Source: Acidobacteriota bacterium
GTDB taxonomy: Bacteria > Acidobacteriota > Blastocatellia > RBC074
NCBI GenBank assembly: GCA_022072205.1
Contig: JAJVID010000034.1
Location: 3,181 to 42,055 of the forward strand
Length of the DNA: 38,875 nt
Direction: 5' to 3'
Part shown: piece after piece, positions 12,253 to 20,745 of the stretch
How positions within the stretch are numbered: position 1 is the first letter of the stretch
Layout of the letters: each line of letters opens with the position of its first letter
Program-made: the position numbers and the translations under genes
Notes under the pieces: generated by a model
Told to the model about the DNA's origin: nothing
Databases searched by the model: none
What the model saw: only the letters and a program-made list of their open reading frames with translations

Positions 12253-13469
12253 CAGAATTTGCCACCGCTCACAGCGGCGCCAGTCTGTAATTTCTCCAGG
12301 TTGCTGGTGGCGACAGCCTCGCCGGATTTCACGCCTTCGACGATTTCGATCAGATCGCCATCCGTCACACCGGTCTTCACGATTCGCTCAACGGCCTTGT
12401 CGTTTTCGATCACGAAGACCTTGCTCAATCCGGCGGCAGTCACGACTGCGCGTTGCGGAACCATCACAGCGGGCGCGTTCGCAGAAGTGATCAGTTGCGA
12501 TTTGGCGAACATTCCGGGGCGCAGCAGATTTCCAGGGTTGGCGACTTCGGCCTCGACGGTCAGCGCGCGAGTCTTCTCGTCCAGCGACGGGCCGATGCGA
12601 ACGATGCGCCCGGTGAACTTGCGATTCGGGAACGCCTCAACCGTGACGTTGATCGTCTGCCCGGTGCGCACGGCGGCGGCTGAAGATTCGGGAATGTCGG
12701 CGCGAAGACGCAGCGGATTGATTTTGACAAGCGTGACGATCTTGCCGTTGACCGGCAGATAAGCGCCGCGCGCGACATGCTTCTCTTTCACCGCGCCGCT
12801 GATCGGCGAGCGCACGACGGTGTCGGTGACAGCTTTTTTGGCCAACGCCAGCGCGGCTTTTTGCTGCTCGACGACTGCCAGTTGCTGATTGACCGAATCG
12901 AGCGCGGCCTGATGCCGAGCCTGCGCCAGGTTGTAGGCGGTCAGCTTCTCATCGTAGCTCGAACGCGGGATGTCGCCGTTTTCGATCAGTTTCGCGGCGC
13001 GATCCATGTCCATCTTCGCCCAATCGAGCTGAGACTTCGCCACTCTCACGTCGGCGTTATGACCAGAATCGAATGCCGCTCCCTCCTTCATGCCGAGACG
13101 CGCCAGAGTCTGTTTGAGCGCGGCTTCAGCCTGCTCGACTTTCAATTTCGCGTCGCGCTGATCAATCGTCGCGATGATCTGCCCCTGCGAAACGTAGCTG
13201 CCGAAATCAACGTTGAGTTGCGAAAGTTCGCCCGCCGCCTGAGCCGAAACGACGACCTCTTCGTCGGCGGCGAACGAGCCGACGACTTCGACATCTCGCT
13301 GCAAATTCCGCGTGATCGCCGGCGTGGTCGTCACATCAACCGGCGTGGGCGAGGCCACAGGCTGCGAGTTTGAAGCGGCCGTCGCCTCATCCTTCGCCTG
13401 CGACTTCCCGCAGGCGGCGCCGAGCGCGGCGATCAGAACGAGCGACGAAACGAAGATTGTTTTTGTCAT
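12252..13469 (-). CDS. RND periplasmic adaptor (membrane fusion) lipoprotein
   Basis: Links the RND pump to the TolC channel. From the ATG at 13469 it is 405 residues; the frame stays open to 13526, but GGAGAAGG about 11 nt before 13469 and the lipoprotein signal directly after it favour the shorter form. The signal ends in the lipobox LGAAC, so the mature N-terminus is a lipidated Cys. Then come a Pro/Thr/Ser linker, the half-lipoyl block [20 protein letters not shown], a long coiled-coil hairpin (~residues 95-220), the second half-lipoyl [20 protein letters not shown], a beta-barrel segment with [19 protein letters not shown], and a membrane-proximal domain. It lies between tetR and the pump. 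Confidence 0.93.
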   Translation of the reverse strand: MTKTIFVSSLVLIAALGAACGKSQAKDEATAASNSQPVASPTPVDVTTTPAITRNLQRDVEVVGSFAADEEVVVSAQAAGELSQLNVDFGSYVSQGQIIATIDQRDAKLKVEQAEAALKQTLARLGMKEGAAFDSGHNADVRVAKSQLDWAKMDMDRAAKLIENGDIPRSSYDEKLTAYNLAQARHQAALDSVNQQLAVVEQQKAALALAKKAVTDTVVRSPISGAVKEKHVARGAYLPVNGKIVTLVKINPLRLRADIPESSAAAVRTGQTINVTVEAFPNRKFTGRIVRIGPSLDEKTRALTVEAEVANPGNLLRPGMFAKSQLITSANAPAVMVPQRAVVTAAGLSKVFVIENDKAVERIVKTGVTDGDLIEIVEGVKSGEAVATSNLEKLQTGAAVSGGKF

Positions 13470-13532
13470 TAGTGAATTTGCCTTCTCCTGATTTGAACCC
13501 TGTTCGCGCATTTGGATCGTCCTCAAAGAATC

Positions 13533-13606
13533 GTGTCAGTAGCCCGACCGTGAGGGAGGGCCTGGCTGCGCAATCAAGCCCTCTCTCACGGTCGGGCTAC
13601 CGACAC
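13533..13606. repeat. 29-bp-arm palindromic element between tetR and adaptor genes
   Basis: Arms at 13533-13561 and 13578-13606 differ at two places over 29 bases, both transitions, around a 16-nt loop. The core is GTAGCCCGACCGTGAG and its complement. There is no T-run, so it resembles a REP-type or MITE-like intergenic element more than an intrinsic terminator. It ends 6 nt before the tetR stop codon. Confidence 0.85.
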
Positions 13607-13612
13607 ATCTCG

Positions 13613-14305
13613 TTAGTGTTTGCGGCGAATGCGTTGATGGTCGTAACTGTGATTGGTCATCGAGGCCAGAAAAAGATCGGCGAACCTCTCAGCCGCCTGG
13701 CGGTTCGTCAAATTCAGCGGCTGGCCTCCGCATCGTTCAAAGAATTTTTTGTACATCACCTGATTGATGATCATTCCGATAAAACCCCGCACGGCGACAA
13801 CCGGGTCAATGCGGCGGAACGCGCCATCGGCGACGCGTCTTTTGACGTACTCGGCAAGCTGGCGGTGCGTCTTCGAGATGTGATTACGAAAGATCATCTC
13901 CGCAAGTTCGTGGCCTTCGAGCGCGCTGTAAAGCAGCAATCGCATCGCGGTGTCGTCATGCTCGTGAAATTCGAGCATGTGAAAAGCCAGACGCTCGAAG
14001 ACCTGCCGGTCGTCTCCCGCATCCATCGCTTCCTTCAAAGCGCTCTGCATCGCCTGCACTTCGTCCGAGCAGGCCTTCCGATCCATGATCGCCGTATACA
14101 ACTCGCTCTTGGTCGCGAAGTGACGGAAGATGATCGCTTCGTTCACTCCGGCGGCCATCGCAATCTCTTTCGTAGTCGTGCCGCGAAATCCCTTCTGCGA
14201 AAACAACTGCACGGCCACTTCGAGTATCTGCTGCCGCCGGTCTTCCGCCGCCATTCGCGGCGCCTGCTTCGCTTCTGCCTCATCAACACTCTTTTTCAAT
14301 GTCAT
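13613..14305 (-). CDS. TetR-family transcriptional regulator
   Basis: About 230 residues. The N-terminal helix-turn-helix domain reads [20 protein letters not shown], then [20 protein letters not shown] and [15 protein letters not shown], the classic TetR layout. The C-terminal ligand domain is helical and variable. I take the ATG at 14305; a GTG at 14332 is possible and neither has a strong ribosome site. It sits upstream of the adaptor, pump and channel genes on the same strand, and two matching palindromes lie in the divergent region before it. The likely role is a ligand-released repressor of the pump operon and itself. Whether it also controls the divergent sucD is open. Confidence 0.92.
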   Translation of the reverse strand: MTLKKSVDEAEAKQAPRMAAEDRRQQILEVAVQLFSQKGFRGTTTKEIAMAAGVNEAIIFRHFATKSELYTAIMDRKACSDEVQAMQSALKEAMDAGDDRQVFERLAFHMLEFHEHDDTAMRLLLYSALEGHELAEMIFRNHISKTHRQLAEYVKRRVADGAFRRIDPVVAVRGFIGMIINQVMYKKFFERCGGQPLNLTNRQAAERFADLFLASMTNHSYDHQRIRRKH

Positions 14306-14409
14306 CGCTGGCGGTCCCGAGCTGGAATACACCGTCTTCCAACCCTCTTTTCCTTTTCATTTTTTCCGCGTGAGCGGCGCCTGAGCCTCTCACACAACAC
14401 TCTCTCTGC

Positions 14410-14429
14410 AAGTAAGTATGCGCTTACTT
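14410..14429. promoter_or_regulatory. TetR-type operator 1
   Basis: AAGTAAGTATGCGCTTACTT: an inverted repeat of AAGTAAG/CTTACTT. Its 18-nt core follows the pattern GTAAGTNNGCNCTTACTT, shared with operator 2; the centres are about 52 bp apart. On the minus strand it overlaps the place where a tetR -10 would fall behind the -35-like TTGCCA at 14454-14449, though that promoter is weak. Confidence 0.7.
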
Positions 14430-14463
14430 ACCACACGGGCGCGCGGTCTGGCAAGTAAATCTT

Positions 14464-14481
14464 GTAAGTGGGCACTTACTT
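14464..14481. promoter_or_regulatory. TetR-type operator 2
   Basis: GTAAGTGGGCACTTACTT matches the 18-nt core of operator 1 except at three central bases. It abuts the -35-like element of the sucD promoter candidate, so a bound repressor could affect transcription toward sucD as well as toward tetR. Confidence 0.7.
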
Positions 14482-14511
14482 TTGCCTTTTGAATTTTCGC
14501 TATGCTATGCT
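14482..14511 (+). promoter_or_regulatory. Candidate sigma-70-type promoter for sucD
   Basis: TTGCCT, 18-nt spacer, TATGCT. The alternative TATGCT five bases earlier gives a spacer too short for use. The implied leader is about 100 nt. This rests only on motif and position next to operator 2. Confidence 0.4.
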
Positions 14512-14612
14512 GCGCCCTCATTTCCGGCAGGCTTCAACAATTCAATTCATTGTCTGTGGATCATTCATGACTCGGCTGAACCGTCTTTCAGATCGAAGTC
14601 GAAGGAGGAAGT

Positions 14613-15482
14613 TTGAGCGTCCTGGTTGATAAAAACACCCGGCTGATAGTTCAAGGCGTCACCGGCAAGGAAGGAACTTTTCACGCGCAGCAGATGCGCG
14701 ATTACGGCACGAACATCGTCGGCGGCGTGACGCCCGGCAAAGGCGGGACGACGCACGAAGGTTTCGCGGTCTTCAACACTGTCGCCGACGCCGTGCGCGA
14801 AACCGGCGCGAACGCGAGCGTCATTTACGTTCCGCCTGCGTTTGCGGCGGACGCGATCATGGAAGCAGCCAACGCGGGGTTGCCGCTGATCGTCTGCATC
14901 ACCGAAGGCATTCCCGCGCTCGATATGGTCAAAGCGTTTCATTACGTCCAGTCGCGCGGCGTGCGGCTGATCGGCCCCAACTGTCCCGGCGTCATCTCTC
15001 CCGGCAAGTGCAAAGTCGGCATCATGCCCGCCCGCATCCATCTGGAAGGCCGCGTCGGCGTAGTTTCGCGCAGCGGCACGTTGACTTACGAAGCCGTCGG
15101 CCAATTGACTGCGCTCGGCATCGGCCAATCAACCTGCATCGGCATCGGCGGTGACCCGGTCATCGGCACGACGCAACGCGACGCCGTCGAATTGTTCAAC
15201 AACGATCCCGACACTGACGCGATTGTGATGATCGGCGAGATTGGCGGCTCGGCTGAAGAAGAAGCGGCTGAGTACGTCAAGCAACACGTCAGGAAACCTG
15301 TGGTCGGTTTCATCTGCGGACAGACCGCGCCTCCGGGCCGCAGGATGGGCCACGCCGGAGCGATCATCGCTGGCGGCAAAGGCACGGCGGCTGAAAAGAT
15401 GGCCGCGATGACGGCGGCTGGAATCCACGTCGTCAAAAGCCCCGCCGACATCGGGGCGAAGGTCAAAGAAGTTCTCAAGTAA
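14613..15482 (+). CDS. sucD: Succinyl-CoA synthetase alpha subunit (ADP/GDP-forming)
   Basis: The CoA-binding and phosphohistidine subunit of the TCA-cycle enzyme that interconverts succinyl-CoA and succinate with substrate-level phosphorylation. It is 289 residues, full length. The start is TTG at 14613 with AAGGAGG 4 nt upstream. The CoA-binding fold opens with [18 protein letters not shown] and continues with [13 protein letters not shown] and [20 protein letters not shown]. The active-site His247 is in [11 protein letters not shown]. The unusual point is that sucC, normally directly upstream, is absent; the gene stands alone opposite tetR. It is followed by a hairpin terminator. Confidence 0.95.
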   Translation: MSVLVDKNTRLIVQGVTGKEGTFHAQQMRDYGTNIVGGVTPGKGGTTHEGFAVFNTVADAVRETGANASVIYVPPAFAADAIMEAANAGLPLIVCITEGIPALDMVKAFHYVQSRGVRLIGPNCPGVISPGKCKVGIMPARIHLEGRVGVVSRSGTLTYEAVGQLTALGIGQSTCIGIGGDPVIGTTQRDAVELFNNDPDTDAIVMIGEIGGSAEEEAAEYVKQHVRKPVVGFICGQTAPPGRRMGHAGAIIAGGKGTAAEKMAAMTAAGIHVVKSPADIGAKVKEVLK

Positions 15483-15512
15483 ATCTGCGCCTTTCAGTTC
15501 GCGCAATTTCAA

Positions 15513-15560
15513 AAAGGGATGGCAGGAGATGACGTTCAAATCGTTCTCCGCCATCCCTTT
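15513..15560. terminator. Terminator hairpin between convergent sucD and the BON gene
   Basis: AAAGGGATGGC at 15513-15523 pairs with GCCATCCCTTT at 15550-15560. GGAGA/TCTCC extends the stem inward past a one-base bulge. A-rich sequence on the left and T-rich on the right let it act on both strands between the two convergent genes. Confidence 0.75.
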
Positions 15561-15586
15561 CATTTTCAGACGAGCGGGCGAACAGG

Positions 15587-16231
15587 CTACTCACAGGGCG
15601 CCATACCAGGCGCCGGCGTAGGGGTTGGCGTAGGTGTGGCCGTCGGAACTCTCACGGTTATTTGATTGTCAACCTGCTTCACGCCTTCCACCTTCCGGAC
15701 AATGGTCTCGACGGCGGCGCAGTCTTTCTTGCTCGCCACTTCGCCTTTCAGAGTCGCTACGCCCTGTTCGACTTCGACCGCGATATTGCTGTAACCCGCG
15801 CCGACCAATCGCGCCTTGATCTCACTCAGCAAGAACGCTTCGCCAGCTTCCTTTTTCACCTCGCGCCCGACATTCTCAACCGCCTTCTCGGCCCGCCTCT
15901 TCATTTCATTTCCGGTCGGCAATCCTGTGTTGGCGGCGGCGGGGTTGACGATGATTTGATTGCTGACGCTCCTGACGCCTTCAACAGAGCGCGCGACCTG
16001 CTCCGCCGCCTCCTTCTCCTCCTGCGTAGCCGCCTCGCCTTTCAGCGTGACCTCGCCGTTCAAAGTATCCACATTGATGCGCGTAGGGCTGATGCGCCCA
16101 TCGGTCAGCATCTGAGCTTTGATCCTGGCCGTCAACACTGCGTCATCCACTCGCTTCTCCGCGCAGGCGGCGATCAGGATTGAGAGGATAATCATCAGGA
16201 GCGCCACGCCGCGCGCGACATAGCTTTTCAT
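15587..16231 (-). CDS. Lipoprotein with two BON domains
   Basis: A 214-residue envelope lipoprotein. The signal peptide ends in the lipobox IAAC, giving a lipidated Cys at about residue 23. The first BON domain (~30-100) has VDDAVLTARIKAQMLTD, then INVDTLNGEVTLKGEAAT and VEGVRSVSNQIIV. The second (~135-200) has LLSEIKARLVGAGYSNIAVE, then VATLKGEVASKKD and VEGVKQVDNQITV. A Pro/Thr tail (TPTPTPTPAP) ends the protein. BON domains bind phospholipid or support the envelope in OsmY and relatives. A stress or membrane-integrity role follows from the family only. It is convergent with sucD. Confidence 0.9.
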   Translation of the reverse strand: MKSYVARGVALLMIILSILIAACAEKRVDDAVLTARIKAQMLTDGRISPTRINVDTLNGEVTLKGEAATQEEKEAAEQVARSVEGVRSVSNQIIVNPAAANTGLPTGNEMKRRAEKAVENVGREVKKEAGEAFLLSEIKARLVGAGYSNIAVEVEQGVATLKGEVASKKDCAAVETIVRKVEGVKQVDNQITVRVPTATPTPTPTPAPGMAPCE

Positions 16232-16468
16232 AACGACCTTTCGATGGGGAGTGGTTCGAAGCTTTGGGGAGAAAACTACAACGAGAGTAAACCTGCAAAG
16301 ACTGAGCCTCAGCCGCTGTTAATCGCCGCATGAATTGGCTTCAACTATGACACTGCCCGCTCAACCGCCTGTGCTAAAATCTGCGCGAGCCGGAGTCGCG
16401 TTAGCAATGGCGGGAAGCGCAGACCAGGCTTACAATGCCGACAGTTTCAACGAAAGGATCAGGTTAAG

Positions 16469-16810
16469 ATGGCAAACGTCGCATATGAACAAGCATTGAA
16501 GGTCGTACGAGCGCTCACACCGGAGGAACGGCAAAAATTGCTGAGAGAAATTGAGGCCGAACATCGCAAGCAGACGCAGCCAATGAATGGCGGTGCGGTC
16601 GTACGCCATCACCGCGAGTGTGAGATGCGCTGGTTAAGTGAGCACCGATATGAATATATCGGACAATGGGTAGCGTTGGATGGCGACAGGTTGGTCAGTC
16701 ACGACGAAGATTTAGGCAAGGTTTACGACAAAGCGCGCGCTCAGGGAGTGCAGGTTCCGTTCACGGCTTTCATGGAAGACCCGGATCAGCCAAGTATGGG
16801 AGGTTGGTGA
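16469..16810 (+). CDS. DUF5678-domain small protein
   Basis: A 113-residue soluble protein. Residues 1-35 form a charged helix (ALTPEERQKLLREIEAEHRK). Residues ~50-110 match the DUF5678 pattern: WLSEHRYEYIGQWVALDGDR, then LVSHDEDLGKVYDKARAQG and VPFTAFME. The function of this family is unknown. It ends one base before the ATG of the retropepsin-like gene, so the two are almost certainly made together. The GGATCAGG before the ATG at 16469 is a weak ribosome site. A toxin-antitoxin arrangement was considered but nothing in either protein supports it. Confidence 0.8.
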   Translation: MANVAYEQALKVVRALTPEERQKLLREIEAEHRKQTQPMNGGAVVRHHRECEMRWLSEHRYEYIGQWVALDGDRLVSHDEDLGKVYDKARAQGVQVPFTAFMEDPDQPSMGGW

Positions 16811-16811
16811 A

Positions 16812-17228
16812 ATGATCGAAACTCTGACCTTCGCCAGGACATACCGCTACGACATACGCAAATCAGGGATTACTTTGCCAGCAACTTTGACTTCTGGAGA
16901 CAAATCCATTGAGTGCGAAGCCAAGCTGGATAGCGGTTCGAGCCTGTGCGTTTTTCCTCGGCGGTATGGAGAAGAACTGGACTTTGACATCGAAAGCGGT
17001 TTGCACCGGCGAATCAGCACAGCTACGGGCGGGCTTGATGCGTATGGTCATTGGTTAACGATTCAGGCGCTCGGTTTTGAGTACGAAGCAATGGTCTTCT
17101 TCGCCAAAGATCACGGTTACAACCGCAATATTTTAGGCCACCACGGTTGGATTGATCGCCTCCGGCTTGGATTGATTGCTTACGACGGCAAGCTCTACTT
17201 CAGCGACTACAATGATCCCCTCGAATAA
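16812..17228 (+). CDS. Retropepsin-like aspartic protease-fold protein
   Basis: A 138-residue single-domain protein with the layout of bacterial retropepsin-like peptidases. The active-site-like motif is CEAKLDSGSSLCVFPRRYGE (Asp-Ser-Gly, with hydrophobic residues after it). A later hydrophobic-Gly block, NILGHHGWIDRLRLGL, matches the ILG element of the fold. One Asp per chain implies a dimer if it is active. No signal peptide is present, so it should be cytosolic. It is coupled to the DUF5678 gene with a 1-nt gap. Similar pairs occur in other bacteria, and the small partner may be a substrate, an inhibitor or an adaptor; that is inference. Confidence 0.75.
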   Translation: MIETLTFARTYRYDIRKSGITLPATLTSGDKSIECEAKLDSGSSLCVFPRRYGEELDFDIESGLHRRISTATGGLDAYGHWLTIQALGFEYEAMVFFAKDHGYNRNILGHHGWIDRLRLGLIAYDGKLYFSDYNDPLE

Positions 17229-17296
17229 GATTCCAGATGCTGGCCCGCATATGGCGTTTCATTTACGCCGGTTCTCAGATGCTTCAGGAAGCAATG

Positions 17297-18646
17297 TTAC
17301 GCCCGCGCCAGCAACGAAGCCTGCTTCTGAATCTTCCTGACCGCCTCAGCGATTTGATCCATATCGGTCTTCGAGCCTAACAGCATGTTTTGCGTGAACC
17401 AGATTGCTTCCTGGCACAGCCTGTCGTTTTCGGGGCAGCGGTTGCGCTCTTCCAATTCGGCCAGGACCTTGGGCGAATAGATGTAGCGGAATGCGCGCGA
17501 ACCGAGCGTGTTTTTCATAAACGGCTCTTTGTTGAGCGGCGTGTAGCCCGACGAGCACGGGACACCTTCGGCGCGGAGAGCTTTCAGGAAACGTTCGCGC
17601 GAGAGGCCGCTGAATGCCTGCGCGTCGTAGCGGAGCATGTACAGATGATAAGCGTTGCGCGTGCAGCCTTCGTACATTTTTGCCGGAGCGATGCCTGGAA
17701 TTTCCCGCAGCAGTTTTGTGAGGTACTCGGCGTTCTGCTCGCGCGCTCGCGCCTGATCTTCCAGCCGCGTCAGTTGAGCGAGCAGCAACGCGCCCTGAAA
17801 TTCAGTCAATCGGCGATTGTCGCCGTTGCGCACGTAAGCCATTCCAGCGTTCATCTCGCCTCGGCCCTGATTGTGGAAACTTTTGCAGATTTCGATCAAC
17901 TCGGAGTTATTACTGATGACCGCGCCGCCTTCGCCGGAATTCAAGTGCTTCGAGGCCTGGAAGCTGAAGCAGCCGAGGTCGCCATAGGTTCCGACTTTGC
18001 GCCCGCGCCATTCGGCCAGATGCGATTGGCAGGCGTCTTCGATTACGAAGAGTTTGTGTTTTTTCGCAATCGGCAGGATGGCGTCGAGGTTTGCGGCGGC
18101 TCCGCCCAGATGCACGGGAATAATCGCGCGGGTGCGTCTGGTGATCGCGCGTTCGATCTTGCCGGCGTCAATCTGAAACGTCTCGCGGTCGGTATCAACG
18201 AAGACCGGCAACGCGTGTTGAAGCAAAACCGGATTGACCGTAGCGACGAAAGTGTAAACCGGCGCGATGACTTCGTCGCCGGGGCCGATCTCCAGCGCGT
18301 TCATCGAACAAACCAGCGCGCTGGTGCCGGAGGAAGTCGCCAGACAATGTTGCGCGCCTGTGCGTTCGGCCCAGACCTTCTCGAACTTTTCGACGTGACT
18401 GCCGCCGATCCGATTCCATCGTTTGCCGCGCAACGTCCCGATCAAATCCTGTTCTTCCCGCTCGCCGATCACGGGCCAGGACGGGAATGGTTCGCTGCGC
18501 ACGGGCGTCCCTCCGAGCGCAGCCAGTTTGTCGTCAACCGGCGCTGTGAGTCTGTCCGCTCGCGCATCCAGCCCGCTCAATCCGGCTGCGGCTGCGCTGG
18601 CGCAGGTCGTTGACAGGAAACGTCGCCTTGTCAGATTACTTCGCAT
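17297..18646 (-). CDS. Tat-exported DegT/DnrJ/EryC1/StrS-family PLP aminotransferase
   Basis: A 449-residue PLP enzyme of the sugar-aminotransferase family. The fold is complete: [13 protein letters not shown], the cofactor loop [69 protein letters not shown], and the Schiff-base lysine K233 in [13 protein letters not shown]. The N-terminus carries a Tat signal, TRRRFLSTT, then an Ala-rich segment, so the enzyme is predicted to be exported folded with its cofactor. That is unusual for a family that normally acts on cytosolic nucleotide sugars, although Tat-tagged forms are seen in Planctomycetes and Acidobacteria. AGGAGG lies 6 nt before the ATG. No sugar-nucleotide genes are adjacent. It is convergent with the protease pair and divergent from argC. 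Confidence 0.9.
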   Translation of the reverse strand: MRSNLTRRRFLSTTCASAAAAGLSGLDARADRLTAPVDDKLAALGGTPVRSEPFPSWPVIGEREEQDLIGTLRGKRWNRIGGSHVEKFEKVWAERTGAQHCLATSSGTSALVCSMNALEIGPGDEVIAPVYTFVATVNPVLLQHALPVFVDTDRETFQIDAGKIERAITRRTRAIIPVHLGGAAANLDAILPIAKKHKLFVIEDACQSHLAEWRGRKVGTYGDLGCFSFQASKHLNSGEGGAVISNNSELIEICKSFHNQGRGEMNAGMAYVRNGDNRRLTEFQGALLLAQLTRLEDQARAREQNAEYLTKLLREIPGIAPAKMYEGCTRNAYHLYMLRYDAQAFSGLSRERFLKALRAEGVPCSSGYTPLNKEPFMKNTLGSRAFRYIYSPKVLAELEERNRCPENDRLCQEAIWFTQNMLLGSKTDMDQIAEAVRKIQKQASLLARA

Positions 18647-18806
18647 AGTTGTCCTCCTATGGATTCAGGTCTTCGGGTTTTTGTGGAAACTGCGGCTAAC
18701 AGAAAAATCGGCTGAAAGTATGGCGCCTTTTACCTTCGCACGCGAGCCGCGCGCGCTCCCAGGCTGCTCCGTTTCTCCTCCCTCGAAATTGATTATCTCG
18801 TCCTCT

Positions 18807-18834
18807 TTGTGCGCAGTGACCGTTCGTGTACACT
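18807..18834 (+). promoter_or_regulatory. Candidate sigma-70-type promoter for the arginine cluster
   Basis: TTGTGC, 16-nt spacer, TACACT, about 50 nt before the argC ATG at 18883, in the 236-nt divergent gap shared with the DegT gene. The elements are close to consensus and well placed. No ArgR box could be picked out by eye. Confidence 0.45.
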
Positions 18835-18882
18835 TTGGGCTTCTTTTTCAAACGCAAATTCGAGGAGGCTCGTCGAGAGGTT

Positions 18883-19920
18883 ATGAGCAGTCGAGTCCGC
18901 GCCATCGTCGCGGGCGCAACAGGTTATTCAGGGCGCGATCTGATCCGGTTGTTACTCAATCATCCAAAGATTGAATTGGCCGGCGCGTTCGCTTCGCGTT
19001 CTGGCGAGACAATTCCGCTCGCCGCAATTCACCCGCAGTTGACCGGATTGGCCCGGCTCGATTGTCAGCCGTTTGACGAGGCCGTGATCGCCAAGCTCGA
19101 TCCTGATCTGATCTTCCTGGCGACGCCGAATGAGTTCTCGCACGAAATCGTTCCGGCGTTGCTCGAAACCGGCGCGACGGTGGTTGACTTGAGCGGAGCG
19201 TTCAGATTGCGCGACGCGGCGCTTTACCCGAAATTCTACGGCTTCGAGCATGCGCGCCCCGATCTGCTGGAAAAAGCGGTTTACGGTTTGACCGAGTTTG
19301 CGCGCGAAGAACTGCGCGGCGCGAAGTTGATCGCCAATCCCGGCTGCTATCCGACTTCGATCCTCGCGCCGATGATCCCGCTGCTCAAAGCCGGATTGAT
19401 CGCGGACGATCAGCCGATCATCTGCGATTCAAAGTCGGGCGTGACCGGGGCCGGGAAATCTCCGACCGCGACCACGCACTTTGTCGAAGTCAGCGAGAGT
19501 TTCAAGACCTACAACATCTTCAAACACCGCCATACGCCGGAAATCGCGCAAGGGCTGGGCGTCGTGAACGAATCGCGCGCATTGATCTTCACGCCGCACT
19601 TGCTGCCGATCAATCGAGGAATCCTTTCGACAATTTACGCGAAGCTGAAAACCGGCGTCACTCGCCGCGACATCCTGAACGCGTGGCGGGACGCGTTTGA
19701 AAACGCTCCGTTCGTGCGCGTGTTCGCTGAATCGCAGATGCCGGAGATCAAATTCGCCGCCAACACGCCGTTTTGCGACATCGGCTGCGCGGTTGATGAA
19801 GCGGCAGGACAGGCGATCATCGTTTCAGCCGAAGACAATCTGCTCAAAGGGGCCGCGAGTCAGGCGTTGCAGAACGCCAACGTCGCTCTGGGATTCGACG
19901 AAGGAGCGGGAATCAGATGA
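18883..19920 (+). CDS. argC: N-acetyl-gamma-glutamyl-phosphate reductase
   Basis: Third step of arginine biosynthesis: NADPH reduction of N-acetylglutamyl phosphate to the semialdehyde. From ATG 18883 it is 345 residues, the usual length. The frame is open from 18826, but those codons lie in the leader and give a non-conserved Lys/Phe-rich extension. Key parts are the nucleotide loop [45 protein letters not shown], and the catalytic Cys155 in [21 protein letters not shown] and [15 protein letters not shown] follow in the C-terminal half. Its stop overlaps the argB start (ATGA). Confidence 0.95.
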   Translation: MSSRVRAIVAGATGYSGRDLIRLLLNHPKIELAGAFASRSGETIPLAAIHPQLTGLARLDCQPFDEAVIAKLDPDLIFLATPNEFSHEIVPALLETGATVVDLSGAFRLRDAALYPKFYGFEHARPDLLEKAVYGLTEFAREELRGAKLIANPGCYPTSILAPMIPLLKAGLIADDQPIICDSKSGVTGAGKSPTATTHFVEVSESFKTYNIFKHRHTPEIAQGLGVVNESRALIFTPHLLPINRGILSTIYAKLKTGVTRRDILNAWRDAFENAPFVRVFAESQMPEIKFAANTPFCDIGCAVDEAAGQAIIVSAEDNLLKGAASQALQNANVALGFDEGAGIR

Positions 19921-20705
19921 CGCGCACGGTGATCAAACTCGGCGGCAGTGTGCTCGTTGACGCGGCGCTCCGCCAAAGACTGATCGCTCAAATCGGCGAA
20001 TTGAGGCGGGCCGGTTTGGAGATGATCCTGGTTCACGGCGGCGGCAAACAGATCGCCGCATTGCTCGACAAACTCAAGATCGAATCGCACTTCCACGACG
20101 GATTGCGCGTCACCGACAAGGCGGCGCGCGATGCGGCGCAGATGGTTCTGGCTGGACAAGTCGGGAAAGATTTGGTCGCCGAGTTGGCGAAAGTAGAAGT
20201 CGCCGCTGTCAGCGTCACCGGTGGCGACGGCCTGAGCTTCCTCGCTGAAAAAATGAACGCCGAAGATGGAACCGATCTCGGCTATGTTGGCCGCATCGTT
20301 TGGACAAACGACCGTCTGATAGCGGGGCTGTTGAATGTTGATTTGACGCCTGTGGTGGCGTGTCTGGCTCTGGGCATTTCGGACAATGAGTATTACAACA
20401 TCAATGGCGATCAGATGGCGGCGGCTGTTGCGGGCGGTTGCGAAGCTGAAAACCTGGTCTTCGTCACCGATGTCGGCGGAGTCAGAGACGCCGACAGCAG
20501 ACAGATAGCTGAACTTGATCGCACCCGCATATTGGATTTGCTCGAAAGCGGAGTGGCGAGCGGCGGGATGCGTCCGAAGCTGCGGGCGTGTCTTGAAGCT
20601 TTGGATGCCGGTGTGAAACGGATTTTGATTATCGGCGCCGGTGAGGAGAATTCGTTATTGCGCGCGCTCAGGGCTGGCGAAGCTCTAGGCACGCGCATTT
20701 CCTGA
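19917..20705 (+). CDS. argB: Acetylglutamate kinase
   Basis: Second step of arginine biosynthesis: phosphorylation of N-acetylglutamate by ATP. At 262 residues it is the short form without the N-terminal helix found in arginine-inhibited hexameric kinases, which suggests, without proving, lack of feedback inhibition. Motifs of the amino-acid kinase fold are [25 protein letters not shown], the substrate and nucleotide block [16 protein letters not shown], and [12 protein letters not shown]. The family's usual Asn in the VNK-type motif is Gly here (GQVGKDL), a small variant worth noting. It overlaps argC by 4 nt. Confidence 0.94.
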   Translation: MTRTVIKLGGSVLVDAALRQRLIAQIGELRRAGLEMILVHGGGKQIAALLDKLKIESHFHDGLRVTDKAARDAAQMVLAGQVGKDLVAELAKVEVAAVSVTGGDGLSFLAEKMNAEDGTDLGYVGRIVWTNDRLIAGLLNVDLTPVVACLALGISDNEYYNINGDQMAAAVAGGCEAENLVFVTDVGGVRDADSRQIAELDRTRILDLLESGVASGGMRPKLRACLEALDAGVKRILIIGAGEENSLLRALRAGEALGTRIS

Positions 20706-20745
20706 GTCCAATAACCCTTGAATCCTAACAAAGGAGGTATCAGTT

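Larger units (their letters stand above)
14306..14612. other. Divergent control region between tetR and sucD
   Basis: A 307-nt non-coding stretch. It holds two TetR-type palindromes (14410-14429 and 14464-14481), a third half-site AAGTAA at 14453-14458, and a candidate sucD promoter at 14482-14511. The rest, a T-rich stretch next to tetR and a roughly 100-nt sucD leader, shows no further structure I can name. Confidence 0.7.

Noticed and set aside
16469..17228. Toxin-antitoxin module
   Set aside because: Gene sizes and coupling fit, but neither protein shows a toxin fold and DUF5678 is not an antitoxin-type DNA-binding domain.
17390..18613. 407-codon open frame on the plus strand
   Set aside because: Antisense to the DegT aminotransferase, which has complete motifs.
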